Assembly (NCBI GenBank): GCA_964403785.1 | Contig: CAYOHM010000009.1 | Location: 1-37,069 of the forward strand | Origin: MGBC120314 sp964403785 | GTDB lineage: Bacteria; Bacillota; Clostridia; Lachnospirales; Lachnospiraceae | Length of the DNA: 37,069 bases | Direction: 5' to 3' | Part shown: piece after piece, positions 9,444 to 18,097 of the stretch | Layout of the letters: each line of letters opens with the position of its first letter | How positions within the stretch are numbered: the stretch's first letter is position 1 | Notes under the pieces: model-generated | Databases searched by the model: none | What the model was told of the DNA's origin: nothing | The model's input: the letters and a program-made list of their open reading frames with translations, nothing else | Translations under genes and position numbers: made by a program

Positions 9444-9839
9444 TTACTTATAAATCTCACGCCATTCAAGATCACCACGTTCAAGGGACTTAATTAAAAG
9501 CTCCGCCGTGGCAAGATTGGTTGCAAGAGGGATGTTATACATATCGCACAATACGTATACATTGTTAATCTCAGGATCATTTACCTTAGGAGCAAGCGGA
9601 TCTCTGAGAAAAATAACCAAATCCATCTGATTATTCTCAATCTGTGCACAAAACTGCTGCTCTCCTCCTAAATGCCCGTCGAGAAACTTATGAACCGGCA
9701 GTTTAGTTGCTTCTTCAATTAATCTTCCGGTTGTCCCTGTTGCAAATAACTGATTTTTGGATAGCGTTCCGCGATATGCGATGCAAAAATTTTCCATGAG
9801 CTTTTTTTTGGCATCATGCGCAATGAATCCAATGTTCAT
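9444..9839 (-). CDS. mgsA: Methylglyoxal synthase family protein with altered active site
   Basis: Methylglyoxal synthase turns dihydroxyacetone phosphate into methylglyoxal and phosphate. The 131-residue protein has the family fold and motifs: IGFIAHDAKKK, the phosphate-binding FATGTTGRLI, LRDPLAPK and IPLATNLATAELL. By alignment from memory with E. coli MgsA, three positions differ. The catalytic Asp71 (GGDQQ) is Glu here (GHLGGEQQ), His98 (PHDPD) is Asn (VNDPE), and Asp101 is Glu. The family assignment is firm; the activity is less so. It is the last gene of the mre-min-rodA cluster and has GGAGGG before its ATG. The rodA-mgsA pairing suggests a link between glycolytic overflow and envelope growth, which is only inference. 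Confidence 0.85.
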   Translation of the reverse strand: MNIGFIAHDAKKKLMENFCIAYRGTLSKNQLFATGTTGRLIEEATKLPVHKFLDGHLGGEQQFCAQIENNQMDLVIFLRDPLAPKVNDPEINNVYVLCDMYNIPLATNLATAELLIKSLERGDLEWREIYK

Positions 9840-9853
9840 AAATACCCTCCTTA

Positions 9854-10978
9854 TTATACTTTTTTCCTACGTTGTAAACTTACGTTTAAAACTACCCCTG
9901 CGCCGCCAAATAACGCAATTAAAGAACTAAGTCCCTTACTTACGAACGGAATCGGCAAACCCGTATTTGGAAGGATTTCAGTTGCTACCCCGATATTAAT
10001 GAAGGTTGAAAATGCTATCAGTGCCCCATAACCGCAACATATCAATCTTCCCTGAAAATCCTTTGCATATACCGATATAAGTATACACTCAAATACAAAA
10101 AAAGCCAATAGAAAAATTAAAAAACATGAACCGACAAATCCAAATTCTTCTCCGACTACCGCAAAAATAAAATCACTCTCGGCTTCTGCAATGTAACCTA
10201 AATTTTTAATTGAGCTTGCATCATCGTTATTGTATCCCTTGCCATAAAGCTGACCCGAGCCAATAGCTCTTACCGCATTGTCCTGCTGGTATATTAAATC
10301 ATTGTAATCCGGATTATCCGGATAAATAAATGACATTATACGATTTACCTGATACTGCTCAAGAAGCTTCTGGTCGGGGGACTGAATATAAATTATTCCC
10401 GTAACCGCCAGCGGAATAACACACATAAGGATAATAAAAATATTTTTGTACCTTAAGCCTGCACAATAAATCATGGTAATCATAACAATCGTTATCAAAA
10501 TCGTAGTCGAAAGATCCGGCTCCTTGTAAAGCAGATATAGCGGAACAGCCAAAACAATCGTTGTAATTCCCAAAAATCTGAAGGTGCTTATTTTTTCCTT
10601 ATGCACGGATAAAAATTTCGCCAGGAATAATATCAGCAGAATTTTTGCAAATTCCGAAGGCTGCACACTGTATGAACCAACCTTGAACCATCTTTTGGCA
10701 CCGTTGTAATTCTCGCCAAACATAGTGACAAGCACAAGTACTCCCACACTTATGAAGTAAAACAGCCAGTAAAACTTGAGAATAAAATTATAATCTATAA
10801 GTGATAGTATAAACATAATCAAAAAACCGGCTATAATACCATATATCTGCTTTTTACAATCATCCATATTGCTTGCACTGTTAATCATCAATGCGCCAAA
10901 GCCTGAAATAACAAGTAAAACCAGTACAAAAAGGACATTATATTGTGTGAAATCGTATTTTTTTAACTTTTTTATCAT
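9854..10978 (-). CDS. rodA: RodA, SEDS-family peptidoglycan glycosyltransferase
   Basis: RodA polymerises lipid II into glycan strands during cell elongation, working with a class B penicillin-binding protein. The 374-residue protein has about ten membrane segments. It carries the SEDS signatures GAKRWFKVGSYSVQPSEFAK, AIGSGQLYGKGY and AEAESDFIFAVVGEEFG, whose Asp is the proposed catalytic residue. The C-terminal motif reads PIPFVSKGLSSL where PFVSYGGSS is common. The ring of genes around it (PBP2, mreBCD) shows it is RodA rather than FtsW or SpoVE. The ribosome binding site is weak (GAGAG), and the gene follows minE by 27 bases. Confidence 0.93.
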   Translation of the reverse strand: MIKKLKKYDFTQYNVLFVLVLLVISGFGALMINSASNMDDCKKQIYGIIAGFLIMFILSLIDYNFILKFYWLFYFISVGVLVLVTMFGENYNGAKRWFKVGSYSVQPSEFAKILLILFLAKFLSVHKEKISTFRFLGITTIVLAVPLYLLYKEPDLSTTILITIVMITMIYCAGLRYKNIFIILMCVIPLAVTGIIYIQSPDQKLLEQYQVNRIMSFIYPDNPDYNDLIYQQDNAVRAIGSGQLYGKGYNNDDASSIKNLGYIAEAESDFIFAVVGEEFGFVGSCFLIFLLAFFVFECILISVYAKDFQGRLICCGYGALIAFSTFINIGVATEILPNTGLPIPFVSKGLSSLIALFGGAGVVLNVSLQRRKKV

Positions 10979-11005
10979 TTATATACTCTCATTTCAAAAA
11001 GATAA

Positions 11006-11272
11006 TCATTTATTATTAACACGTTTGATAGGTATATTGGCATACAAATACGGGACAACTGTATTATTGCGCTTGGACTTAACCATTGATATTTCAAGTC
11101 CGTCGCGGTCAATATCCATATACTTTGAAATAACATTTACAAGATCATTTTTTATCAAATCCATAATTTCCGGTGAGCAGTTTGCCCTGTCCGATACAAG
11201 TAAAAGCTTTAATCTGTCCCTTGCAATACTGCCGGATTTATTAGAAGCTCTTTTGCTGAAAATATGTATCAT
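11006..11272 (-). CDS. minE: Cell division topological specificity factor MinE
   Basis: MinE stimulates the ATPase of MinD and drives the pole-to-pole oscillation that keeps division at mid-cell. The 88-residue protein has a basic N-terminal amphipathic start (MIHIFSKRASNKSG). The anti-MinD segment RDRLKLLLVSDRANCSPEIM follows, then the topological domain with DLVNVISKYMDIDRDGLEI. Length matches the family. It begins two bases after the minD stop, with GGGGT upstream, and is therefore coupled to minD. No minC is found next to the pair. Confidence 0.94.
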   Translation of the reverse strand: MIHIFSKRASNKSGSIARDRLKLLLVSDRANCSPEIMDLIKNDLVNVISKYMDIDRDGLEISMVKSKRNNTVVPYLYANIPIKRVNNK

Positions 11273-11274
11273 TC

Positions 11275-12072
11275 CTATACCCCCTGTTTATAAAATATTC
11301 TGGAAAGTCTTGTCCATATTTTTATTTTATTATCAAGTGTAAGAAACGGTACTTCCTCACCGCATATTCTCCTGCATATATTCATATAAGCCCTGCCTGA
11401 CGGATTGCTCTGCCCTACCACGGGCTCACCCTGATTGGTTGAAATAACAATATGTTCATCATCCGGTACGGCACCTATTAATTCAATTGCCAGAATATCC
11501 GTAACCTCGGAAACTGACATCATATCACCGTTTTGCACCATATCCGTCCGTATTTTATTTATAATCAGGTATTTGTTGTTAATTTCATTGGCATCCAGCA
11601 GTCCGATTATGCGGTCTGCATCCCTTATAGCCGACACCTCCGGTGTTGTTACCACGATTGCACAATCTGCGCCTGCAACTGCATTCTGGAAGCCCTGTTC
11701 AATTCCTGCCGGACAGTCAAGTATTATATAATCATAATCTTTTTTTAGTGTTTCAATAAGCTTTTTCATCTGTTCGGGAGTAACCGCGGACTTATCCCTC
11801 GTCTGTGCAGACGCAAGCAGATATAACCCCGGATATTTTTTATCCCTGATAAGTGCCTGTTTAATCCGGCAATTTCCTTCTACAACATCAACAAGATTAT
11901 ATACTATCCTGTTTTCCAAGCCCATAACAACATCAAGATTCCTAAGCCCGATATCAGTATCAATAATAATAACCTTCTTATCGAGCATTGCAAGCCCCGT
12001 ACCTAAATTGGCGGAGGTAGTTGTCTTACCCACACCACCTTTTCCTGAAGTAACAACTATCACTTTACTCAT
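11275..12072 (-). CDS. minD: Septum site-determining ATPase MinD
   Basis: MinD is the ATP-dependent membrane-bound partner of MinC and MinE. The 265-residue protein has the deviant Walker A SGKGGVGKTT (Lys11 and Lys16), the switch segment DTDIGLRNLDVVMGLENR and the strand YIILDCPAGIEQGF. The C-terminal helix (KIKIWTRLSRIFYK) is the amphipathic membrane-targeting sequence. The ATG has GGAGG seven bases upstream. Only 30 bases separate it from the PBP2 gene, leaving no space for minC, which usually precedes minD in this gene order. It could in principle act with a MinC encoded elsewhere. Confidence 0.95.
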   Translation of the reverse strand: MSKVIVVTSGKGGVGKTTTSANLGTGLAMLDKKVIIIDTDIGLRNLDVVMGLENRIVYNLVDVVEGNCRIKQALIRDKKYPGLYLLASAQTRDKSAVTPEQMKKLIETLKKDYDYIILDCPAGIEQGFQNAVAGADCAIVVTTPEVSAIRDADRIIGLLDANEINNKYLIINKIRTDMVQNGDMMSVSEVTDILAIELIGAVPDDEHIVISTNQGEPVVGQSNPSGRAYMNICRRICGEEVPFLTLDNKIKIWTRLSRIFYKQGV

Positions 12073-12102
12073 GATAATACCTCCGGATTTTTAATAACTG
12101 TT

Positions 12103-14931
12103 CTAATTTGTGCCATTTATTGGCGTGTCACCGCTTACTGCATCTTCTGAAGCCGTATCGTCATCAATTCCGTAGTATATCTTTAATATATTTGCGGTAA
12201 GTTCAGCAACATTACCTGATGCATATCCATTCTGAATTACGGCTGCAACCGCTATTTCAGGATTTTCATATGGTGCATATGCTATGAAGGTACAATGGTC
12301 CGGATATTTTTTATTTTCCTGGGCAGTACCTGATTTAGACCCCGTTGATATTGGAAGTGCACTCATGTATGTCTGATTTTCACTAACAAGCTTCATACCG
12401 TAGTGAACCGTATTCCAGGTCGAAGCAGATACCTCATTCATTGTACTTGCAACGATAGGAACCGATGAAAACACGGTATTTCCAGAGCTGTCAACAATTT
12501 TATCAATCAGTGTCAAATCATAGCACACTCCGGAATTGGCAATTGTTGCCGCATACCTTGCAAGGTTAAGGCAGGTATAGTTATGCCGGCCCTGACCGAT
12601 TGCAGAGAATACTGAGTTATCATTTGACACCGTTGGTGTTGCTTCATAAATCTCAATACCGGAGGTAGTACCTATACCGAGCTTTCGTGCATATTCACCC
12701 AATATATCGGTACCCCTTGTACTGTCATAATTTCCTGAGGTTGTCAATGCCAGTCTGTATCCCACCTCATAGAAAAATACGTTGCAGGAGTCCCTGATTG
12801 CGGTAGAAACAGTTTCGTTGCCATGTCTGCTTGGGTATACCCAGCATTTAGGGAATGGAGTAACTGTTTCATAAATACCGGTACATTCTATTTCTTCACT
12901 GCCGGATATCACTCCTGTCTCAAGACCTGCAATTGCAGAAACAATCTTAAATACAGAGCCCGGAGCCGTTTTGGTTGTGGTTGCATTATTAACAAGAGGC
13001 AGGGAACCATCATTTAATAATTGATTATAATATGTCGCATCAACACTTCCCGAAAAGTTATTTATATCGTAACTCGGATAAGAAACCAATGCCAGAACCC
13101 TTCCTGTGTTGTTGTCAACAATAACGCAGGAACCTGAGCATGGCTTTAGGGCAAGCTGTGCCGGAGTTATCTCGCAGGTGCTTATCTTATCTGTTAAAAA
13201 CTGCTGTGCCGATAATGTTCCCATAATCAGCTTGCCGCGCAGCTCCTCATCATAGGCTAGCACGCCCTGGTCATAAAGGAGTACACATATTTCACTTCCT
13301 GAAAGCTGTGTGTTTTTAATCATATATTTATAAATTTTTTTGGTAAAGTCACTATCTTCCTTAATGTCCTCAATTATATATTCAACGAGGTTATCATACG
13401 CCTCCGAAAGGCTTGAATATTCTGATGAGGTAAATTTGGAAACATCAATCCAGTTCTTGGCAAGTGCATATGAAAGATATTCCTTAAGGCTTATCGTCTC
13501 AGCAACCCATTCCTCATACATCGAATCACTTTGGTCGACATTTGCACTGATAATCACACCCTCATCAACCAGTATCTCATATATCTTGTATATATATACC
13601 TGCATCTCCTCACTGAGCTTGCCGTAATCAGTGTCGGATACCGTCAGCTCGTTCTGAACTCTTTGCAGAACGTCCTCCTGCTTTGTAAGGAATTTACCAT
13701 GCACGGTAGCTTCGGTAGGAGTATTCTCCTGTGCTATTCTTGTTGTAGAAATTACATTATTATCAATCAATGCAAAGTATACATCCTTAATAGGAATCAA
13801 GATATCACTGATTGTTGTATTATCAGATTCATAAATATACGGATTATCATCACTGGTTATTTTGCTGACAACTATTTTGGCAATTTCCTTTTCAAGTGCA
13901 TTGTAAAGCTTTTTTTGAAGCTCAATATCAATCGTAAGATACACATCAGAACCTGTAACCGGCTCAGTCTCTTCAAGAACCTGCGTTATACGTCCCACAT
14001 TGTCAACATATACCCTGCGTTCACCCTTCTGTCCCTGCAGATAAAGCTCCATGGACTGTTCAATTCCCGCCTTGCCGACAACGTCATTGGCAGCATACTG
14101 GCTGTCCTGTGCCTGAAGGGTTGTAAGCTCGTCCGTGGACACCTTTCCCGTATAGCCAAGAATATGGGCTGCATAGAAACCGTCAACGTATTTTCGTATA
14201 TATTCTTCCGATACAGTAACGCCTATAAGCGACTGGGAATTTTCGAGAATTTCTGCAACCGTTTCATCATTTACATCATATGCCATTGTAAATTCCATTG
14301 AACGCTGATAAGTATTGGCACTCATATATGACCTGAAATTCAAAATATAAATAACCATATCTTTGGAATATTTTTTATCAATGTTATACATTTTCTCAGA
14401 AGACAGATATTCTATAACATCGGAAGCACTGGAATTTTTTTGCTCCTCACTAAGCTCACTGACGGACGAGAGACCATAGCAGTCCCGCAAGAATCTCAGT
14501 TTTGAATTTTCAGACGAGGTATTAAATTCATATTTGCCGTATTCATTTACTACAATGGAGTAATCACAATTTATCTTTTCTCCATGCTTTTCCATAATTT
14601 CCACGGCATTTGCAATTACTTCATTAAGAGTTTCGTTCTTTTGGTCCGTACTGTCATATTTGCCGCTGTCGCTGATTTTTACCGAGAATGCAAGCTCATT
14701 ATATGCCAAAAGAACACCATTGCAGTCATATATATTGCCCCTTGTGCTCGCAATACTTTTGGTTGATTCAATAGAGCTTGATATAGATGACAGGTAATCC
14801 TCGCCCTCGATAATCTGAAGGACAAAAAGCCTGTGTATAAGTATAATATTAAGAACAACAAATACCGTTACCAGCGGAAGCAGTCTGGATTTCAAAATAC
14901 TTACGATATAATCCTTAATTTCCTGAAACAT
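12103..14931 (-). CDS. mrdA: Penicillin-binding protein 2, class B transpeptidase (MrdA type) with large insertion
   Basis: This class B PBP cross-links peptidoglycan during elongation together with RodA. The 942-residue protein has one membrane anchor (about 17-37). A dimerisation region follows, containing RGNIYDCNGVLLAYNE and GKAGIEQSMELYLQGQKG. The transpeptidase domain has catalytic Ser659 in PGSVFK, the SCN motif at 715-717 and KSGT at 866-869. Between the ELQKKLYNALEKEI helix (about 338-350) and the start of the penicillin-binding domain (CVIVDNNTGRVLALVSYP, from 602) lies a mostly helical region of about 240 residues. E. coli PBP2 (about 630 residues) lacks it. The start overlaps mreD by 17 bases, with AAGGAAA upstream. 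SpoVD/FtsI is less likely because of the mre context. Confidence 0.93.
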   Translation of the reverse strand: MFQEIKDYIVSILKSRLLPLVTVFVVLNIILIHRLFVLQIIEGEDYLSSISSSIESTKSIASTRGNIYDCNGVLLAYNELAFSVKISDSGKYDSTDQKNETLNEVIANAVEIMEKHGEKINCDYSIVVNEYGKYEFNTSSENSKLRFLRDCYGLSSVSELSEEQKNSSASDVIEYLSSEKMYNIDKKYSKDMVIYILNFRSYMSANTYQRSMEFTMAYDVNDETVAEILENSQSLIGVTVSEEYIRKYVDGFYAAHILGYTGKVSTDELTTLQAQDSQYAANDVVGKAGIEQSMELYLQGQKGERRVYVDNVGRITQVLEETEPVTGSDVYLTIDIELQKKLYNALEKEIAKIVVSKITSDDNPYIYESDNTTISDILIPIKDVYFALIDNNVISTTRIAQENTPTEATVHGKFLTKQEDVLQRVQNELTVSDTDYGKLSEEMQVYIYKIYEILVDEGVIISANVDQSDSMYEEWVAETISLKEYLSYALAKNWIDVSKFTSSEYSSLSEAYDNLVEYIIEDIKEDSDFTKKIYKYMIKNTQLSGSEICVLLYDQGVLAYDEELRGKLIMGTLSAQQFLTDKISTCEITPAQLALKPCSGSCVIVDNNTGRVLALVSYPSYDINNFSGSVDATYYNQLLNDGSLPLVNNATTTKTAPGSVFKIVSAIAGLETGVISGSEEIECTGIYETVTPFPKCWVYPSRHGNETVSTAIRDSCNVFFYEVGYRLALTTSGNYDSTRGTDILGEYARKLGIGTTSGIEIYEATPTVSNDNSVFSAIGQGRHNYTCLNLARYAATIANSGVCYDLTLIDKIVDSSGNTVFSSVPIVASTMNEVSASTWNTVHYGMKLVSENQTYMSALPISTGSKSGTAQENKKYPDHCTFIAYAPYENPEIAVAAVIQNGYASGNVAELTANILKIYYGIDDDTASEDAVSGDTPINGTN

Positions 14932-15442
14932 ATTCCGTCACTTTCCTTCTATCTTTTTTCTCAAAAACACTGCTCAAGAATGACATAGGTACAAACAAAA
15001 CAGCCATCATAGCAAGTGTATACATAGTTCCCGGAATAATTATCCTGCCTAAATAATAGAACACGTTGAGCTTGTTATGGAGCAAAAAACCGCCTATGTA
15101 CAATAAAAAGTCAAAGACAAATGACGATATTGCAGTGATTATCATTGGAATTATCATACGCTTCTGATCGTATTCCTTCTGGAACAGGCCTGAGATATAT
15201 CCTATTATTGTAAATGAAAGTATGGAGAAGCCGAATAATGTTGTGTAGAACAGGTCATACAGCATACCTGTAACAAAACCAGCGTATATTCCTTCCTTGC
15301 TGCCCTTAAAATATCCCATGCAAATCGGAATCAAAATCATAATATTAGGGCTGATGGATGCAATTGATATTGATTGTATCAGTGTAGTCTGCAAACAATA
15401 AAAAACAACTGCAAGTATTGCAATACAAATTTTTCTTTTCAT
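14915..15442 (-). CDS. mreD: Rod shape-determining protein MreD
   Basis: MreD is the small membrane protein of the elongasome that bridges MreC and the RodA/PBP2 pair. The 175-residue sequence is almost wholly hydrophobic, with about five membrane segments. It has the family pattern MILIPICMGYFKGSKEGIYA and GMLYDLFYTTLFG. The C-terminus is short and charged (EKKDRRK). It follows mreC with a 4-base gap; the ribosome binding site AAGAAG lies at the mreC stop. Its own 3' end overlaps the PBP2 start by 17 bases, consistent with one transcript for mreB-mreC-mreD-PBP2. Confidence 0.93.
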   Translation of the reverse strand: MKRKICIAILAVVFYCLQTTLIQSISIASISPNIMILIPICMGYFKGSKEGIYAGFVTGMLYDLFYTTLFGFSILSFTIIGYISGLFQKEYDQKRMIIPMIITAISSFVFDFLLYIGGFLLHNKLNVFYYLGRIIIPGTMYTLAMMAVLFVPMSFLSSVFEKKDRRKVTEYVSGN

Positions 15443-15446
15443 AGAA

Positions 15447-16283
15447 TCACTTCTTGTCCAAAATTATTAAAACTTCCTGTAAATTTTCAAAATTTACTAC
15501 CGGAATAAGATATCCTGACTGTGTAAGGCTGTTTGGGTCAACGGTCACATCCTTTACATAACCTATCAAAAGACCCTCAACATACTTACTGCTGATATTG
15601 GAGGTGACTACTTTATCACCATCCATAACCGTTGCATCCTTCTTGAAGTATTTAACGTATACATATCCCGAGTCCATAAGGCTCAGGCTCCCCTCCACCG
15701 TACAGGTATCGCCCGTATTGATGAGCATGCCAGAAACATTATTGGAATCATCAATTATAGTACGAATAATCGAATAATTACTGCCTACGTCGGTCACTAT
15801 TCCGACAAGTCCTCCGTCGGCAATTACGTTCATATCCACTTCTATTCCGTCATCACTGCCCTTATCGACAGTAAAAGTACTGTACCAGTTACCGCTTTCC
15901 TTGCCGATGACCCGGGCAGCGGTTTTTTTGTAGCTCGAATATTTGTCATCCAGCTCATACAGCTCACGCAGTCTTTCCAATTCAAATTTATTAAGACCAA
16001 GCTGGCTGTTTTCCTCGGTTAATTTAGCTATCTCTTCTTTCAGCTGCTCGTTTTCCTCATAAATACTGGAAAAGTCACGTATCATTGTGTATTTGGAATA
16101 TGCATACGTGCCGATGCTGTTAATGCCCTTTTGCATTGGAATTACCACAACTGACACAATATTTTTAATCGGACGTGAAATCTCATCAGTAAATAAAGAA
16201 ATCGCCATAAGTCCGACGCACAGGACAACAATTCCGGTAAGCCACTGCTTGGCAGTTATATCAAATTTAGGTATCTTCTTCAT
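15447..16283 (-). CDS. mreC: Rod shape-determining protein MreC
   Basis: MreC is an extracytoplasmic scaffold that activates PBP2-RodA. The 278-residue protein has one N-terminal membrane segment (about 14-30) and then a coiled coil (about 60-112, with ENEQLKEEIAKLTEENSQL). The two beta-barrel domains carry ARVIGKESGNWYSTFTVDKG and DGGLVGIVTDVG, both standard MreC signatures. The C-terminal domain ends in VVNFENLQEVLIILDK. Length matches the family. It lies 21 bases after mreB, with AAGGAT upstream of the ATG. Confidence 0.95.
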   Translation of the reverse strand: MKKIPKFDITAKQWLTGIVVLCVGLMAISLFTDEISRPIKNIVSVVVIPMQKGINSIGTYAYSKYTMIRDFSSIYEENEQLKEEIAKLTEENSQLGLNKFELERLRELYELDDKYSSYKKTAARVIGKESGNWYSTFTVDKGSDDGIEVDMNVIADGGLVGIVTDVGSNYSIIRTIIDDSNNVSGMLINTGDTCTVEGSLSLMDSGYVYVKYFKKDATVMDGDKVVTSNISSKYVEGLLIGYVKDVTVDPNSLTQSGYLIPVVNFENLQEVLIILDKK

Positions 16284-16304
16284 ATATAAAATCCTTATTC
16301 AATA

Positions 16305-17324
16305 TTAATAAATATAATTCTTTTCCTTCGGAAGATAAGCAAGCTTGCGGTAGGATGAGGTGCCTATTATGCTCTTAATGCCGTTTACAACACTCTCGGA
16401 GCCGCTTTCAATAATGTTAGCCTTAAGATTTGTTTCTGTTTCCACAAAAGTCTTAAGATTGCGTATACTTGATGTACCTCCCGTAATATTAATACCAAGC
16501 TCAATGATATCGGCTGCAAGCTCCGGCGGAGTTCTCTCCAATATCATCTTCATGGCATCCATAATAGAACGCAGATGGTCAACAATTGATTCATAAATAA
16601 CATCCGATGAAATATCAACCGCAACCGGAAGACCCGACATAATATTGCGTCCGTAAGCGCGTGCAAATATCTCCTCCTCCTGCATTGCACTTCCAATCTG
16701 CTTCTTGATTGATTCCGCGGTCTTGCTGCCGATTACAAGATTATAGCACTTGCGCACACCGCTTATGATACTGTCATCAAGCTTATTTCCTCCGATTTTG
16801 ATGGATTTGCTAAGGACAATACCGCCAAGCGACATAACGGAAATCTCGGTTGTATCGGCGCCTATATTAACAACCATTACACCCTTTGAATCCGTGACAT
16901 CTATTCCTGCTCCAATCGCATCCGCAACCGGCTTATCAACTATATAAACATTCTTTGCCTTAACCTTGGCACTGCTGATAAGGTCATAGAAGGCTCTTTT
17001 CTCAACCTCCGTGATGTCAGTCGGAACTGCCACATAGAAATCATTGGCACCCGGAAATTTGCCCTTGTTGATTTTCTTAAAGAAACACTCAAACAAAGTT
17101 TCCATATTTTCAATATCTGCAATAACTCCGAATTTAACAGGATAAGAAACAACAATATTTTCCGGTGCTTTTTCATGCATCAGATATGCTTCGTCACCAA
17201 ATGCCATTATCTCCGTCTTATTTGCAACGGCGATAATGTTCTTTTCATTGAGAATTTCATCCTTCTCCTTGGAATATATTTTAAAGTTGCTTGTCCCTAT
17301 GTCAACTCCGTAAACGCTTGCCAT
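16305..17324 (-). CDS. mreB: Rod shape-determining protein MreB/Mbl (bacterial actin)
   Basis: MreB forms membrane-associated actin-like filaments that guide cell-wall synthesis along the cell length. The 339-residue protein has the actin-fold phosphate-1 loop GVDIGTSNFKIY, the phosphate-2 loop VVNIGADTTEISVMSLGG and the adenosine segment LGINITGGTSSIRNL. The ADKPVADAIGAGIDV-like connecting strand is also present. The N-terminus deviates from the common GLDLGTANTLV consensus, and the protein is somewhat divergent overall, but the mreB-mreC-mreD order leaves little doubt. GGAGGGAG precedes the ATG. It follows radC by 29 bases. Confidence 0.93.
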   Translation of the reverse strand: MASVYGVDIGTSNFKIYSKEKDEILNEKNIIAVANKTEIMAFGDEAYLMHEKAPENIVVSYPVKFGVIADIENMETLFECFFKKINKGKFPGANDFYVAVPTDITEVEKRAFYDLISSAKVKAKNVYIVDKPVADAIGAGIDVTDSKGVMVVNIGADTTEISVMSLGGIVLSKSIKIGGNKLDDSIISGVRKCYNLVIGSKTAESIKKQIGSAMQEEEIFARAYGRNIMSGLPVAVDISSDVIYESIVDHLRSIMDAMKMILERTPPELAADIIELGINITGGTSSIRNLKTFVETETNLKANIIESGSESVVNGIKSIIGTSSYRKLAYLPKEKNYIY

Positions 17325-17353
17325 AATTCTAATTCTCCCTCCATTGTATAAAA

Positions 17354-18043
17354 CTATTTATTCAATAAATCATTTTCGCAAAAACTAATATACCTATTAT
17401 CCCCGATAACAACATGGTCAATAATATGAATTCCGATAAGATTGCCGGCTTCAATCATATTACGTGTCATATTGACATCCTCTCTGCTGGGTGTGGGGTC
17501 ACCGCTTGGATGATTGTGCAGCAAAATAATATTGACTGCCTCAACCCTCATTGCCTCAATAAATATCTCGCGCGGTGATGCAATTGATGAATTAACCGTT
17601 CCTCTGGAAACTTCAAATTCACTAAGATAATGGCAGGCGCTGTCAAGCATTACAGCTATAAGCTTCTCATACTTTAAATGACGCATGGATTCCATATAGC
17701 AGGCTGCCACCGCTGATGCATTCACAAATGTATTACGGATGGAACGGCTCTTTGATGAAATCCTCATTGAAAGCTCAGCAATACATTTAATCTGTACAGC
17801 CTTAACCTTCCCTATTCCTTTGATTTTTAACAAATCCTTTATGGAAAGCTCGACAATATTTAAGATTCCGTTATCCGGTTTTCCAAGAGATAATATTCTT
17901 CTTGAAAGTGAAACGGAATCCTCCTCCCTTGTACCGCATCGTATGATTACAGCCAGAAGCTCCTCGTCTGAGAGGATTTGCGGACCATAAGCCATACATT
18001 TTTCGTAAGGCCGAAGTGCTGCACATGTTTCTTTAATTTTCAC
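17354..18043 (-). CDS. radC: RadC family protein (JAB/MPN metalloprotease-like domain)
   Basis: The 229-residue protein has an N-terminal helix-hairpin-helix region (about 65-85, LLKIKGIGKVKAVQIKCI). The RadC JAB domain follows, with the metal-binding motif HNHPSGDPTPSRED near residue 173 and its partner Glu in the preceding REIFIEAMR helix. RadC was once called a DNA repair protein, but that role is not supported in later work and the biochemical function is unknown. The position just before mreB is conserved in many Firmicutes. Length is normal. It sits 54 bases after the DUF4321 gene; a short 6-bp stem lies in that gap. Confidence 0.93.
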   Translation of the reverse strand: MKIKETCAALRPYEKCMAYGPQILSDEELLAVIIRCGTREEDSVSLSRRILSLGKPDNGILNIVELSIKDLLKIKGIGKVKAVQIKCIAELSMRISSKSRSIRNTFVNASAVAACYMESMRHLKYEKLIAVMLDSACHYLSEFEVSRGTVNSSIASPREIFIEAMRVEAVNIILLHNHPSGDPTPSREDVNMTRNMIEAGNLIGIHIIDHVVIGDNRYISFCENDLLNK

Positions 18044-18097
18044 TATATATACCTGTGCATATAGATGTATCCAAGGCTTATCCGCCTGCTCATAAGC

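Noticed and set aside
10869..11342. Plus-strand frame of 157 codons across rodA, minE and minD ends
   Set aside because: It spans the ends of three real genes on the other strand and has no family motif.
13531..14301. Plus-strand frame of 256 codons inside the PBP2 gene
   Set aside because: It lies wholly antisense to a PBP2 with clear catalytic motifs, has an unusual residue composition (Ile, Asn, Cys, Tyr rich) and no ribosome binding site.
18076..18097. 6-bp stem between DUF4321 and radC
   Set aside because: The stem is short, has no T-run after it and lies within a co-directional operon; not enough to call a terminator.
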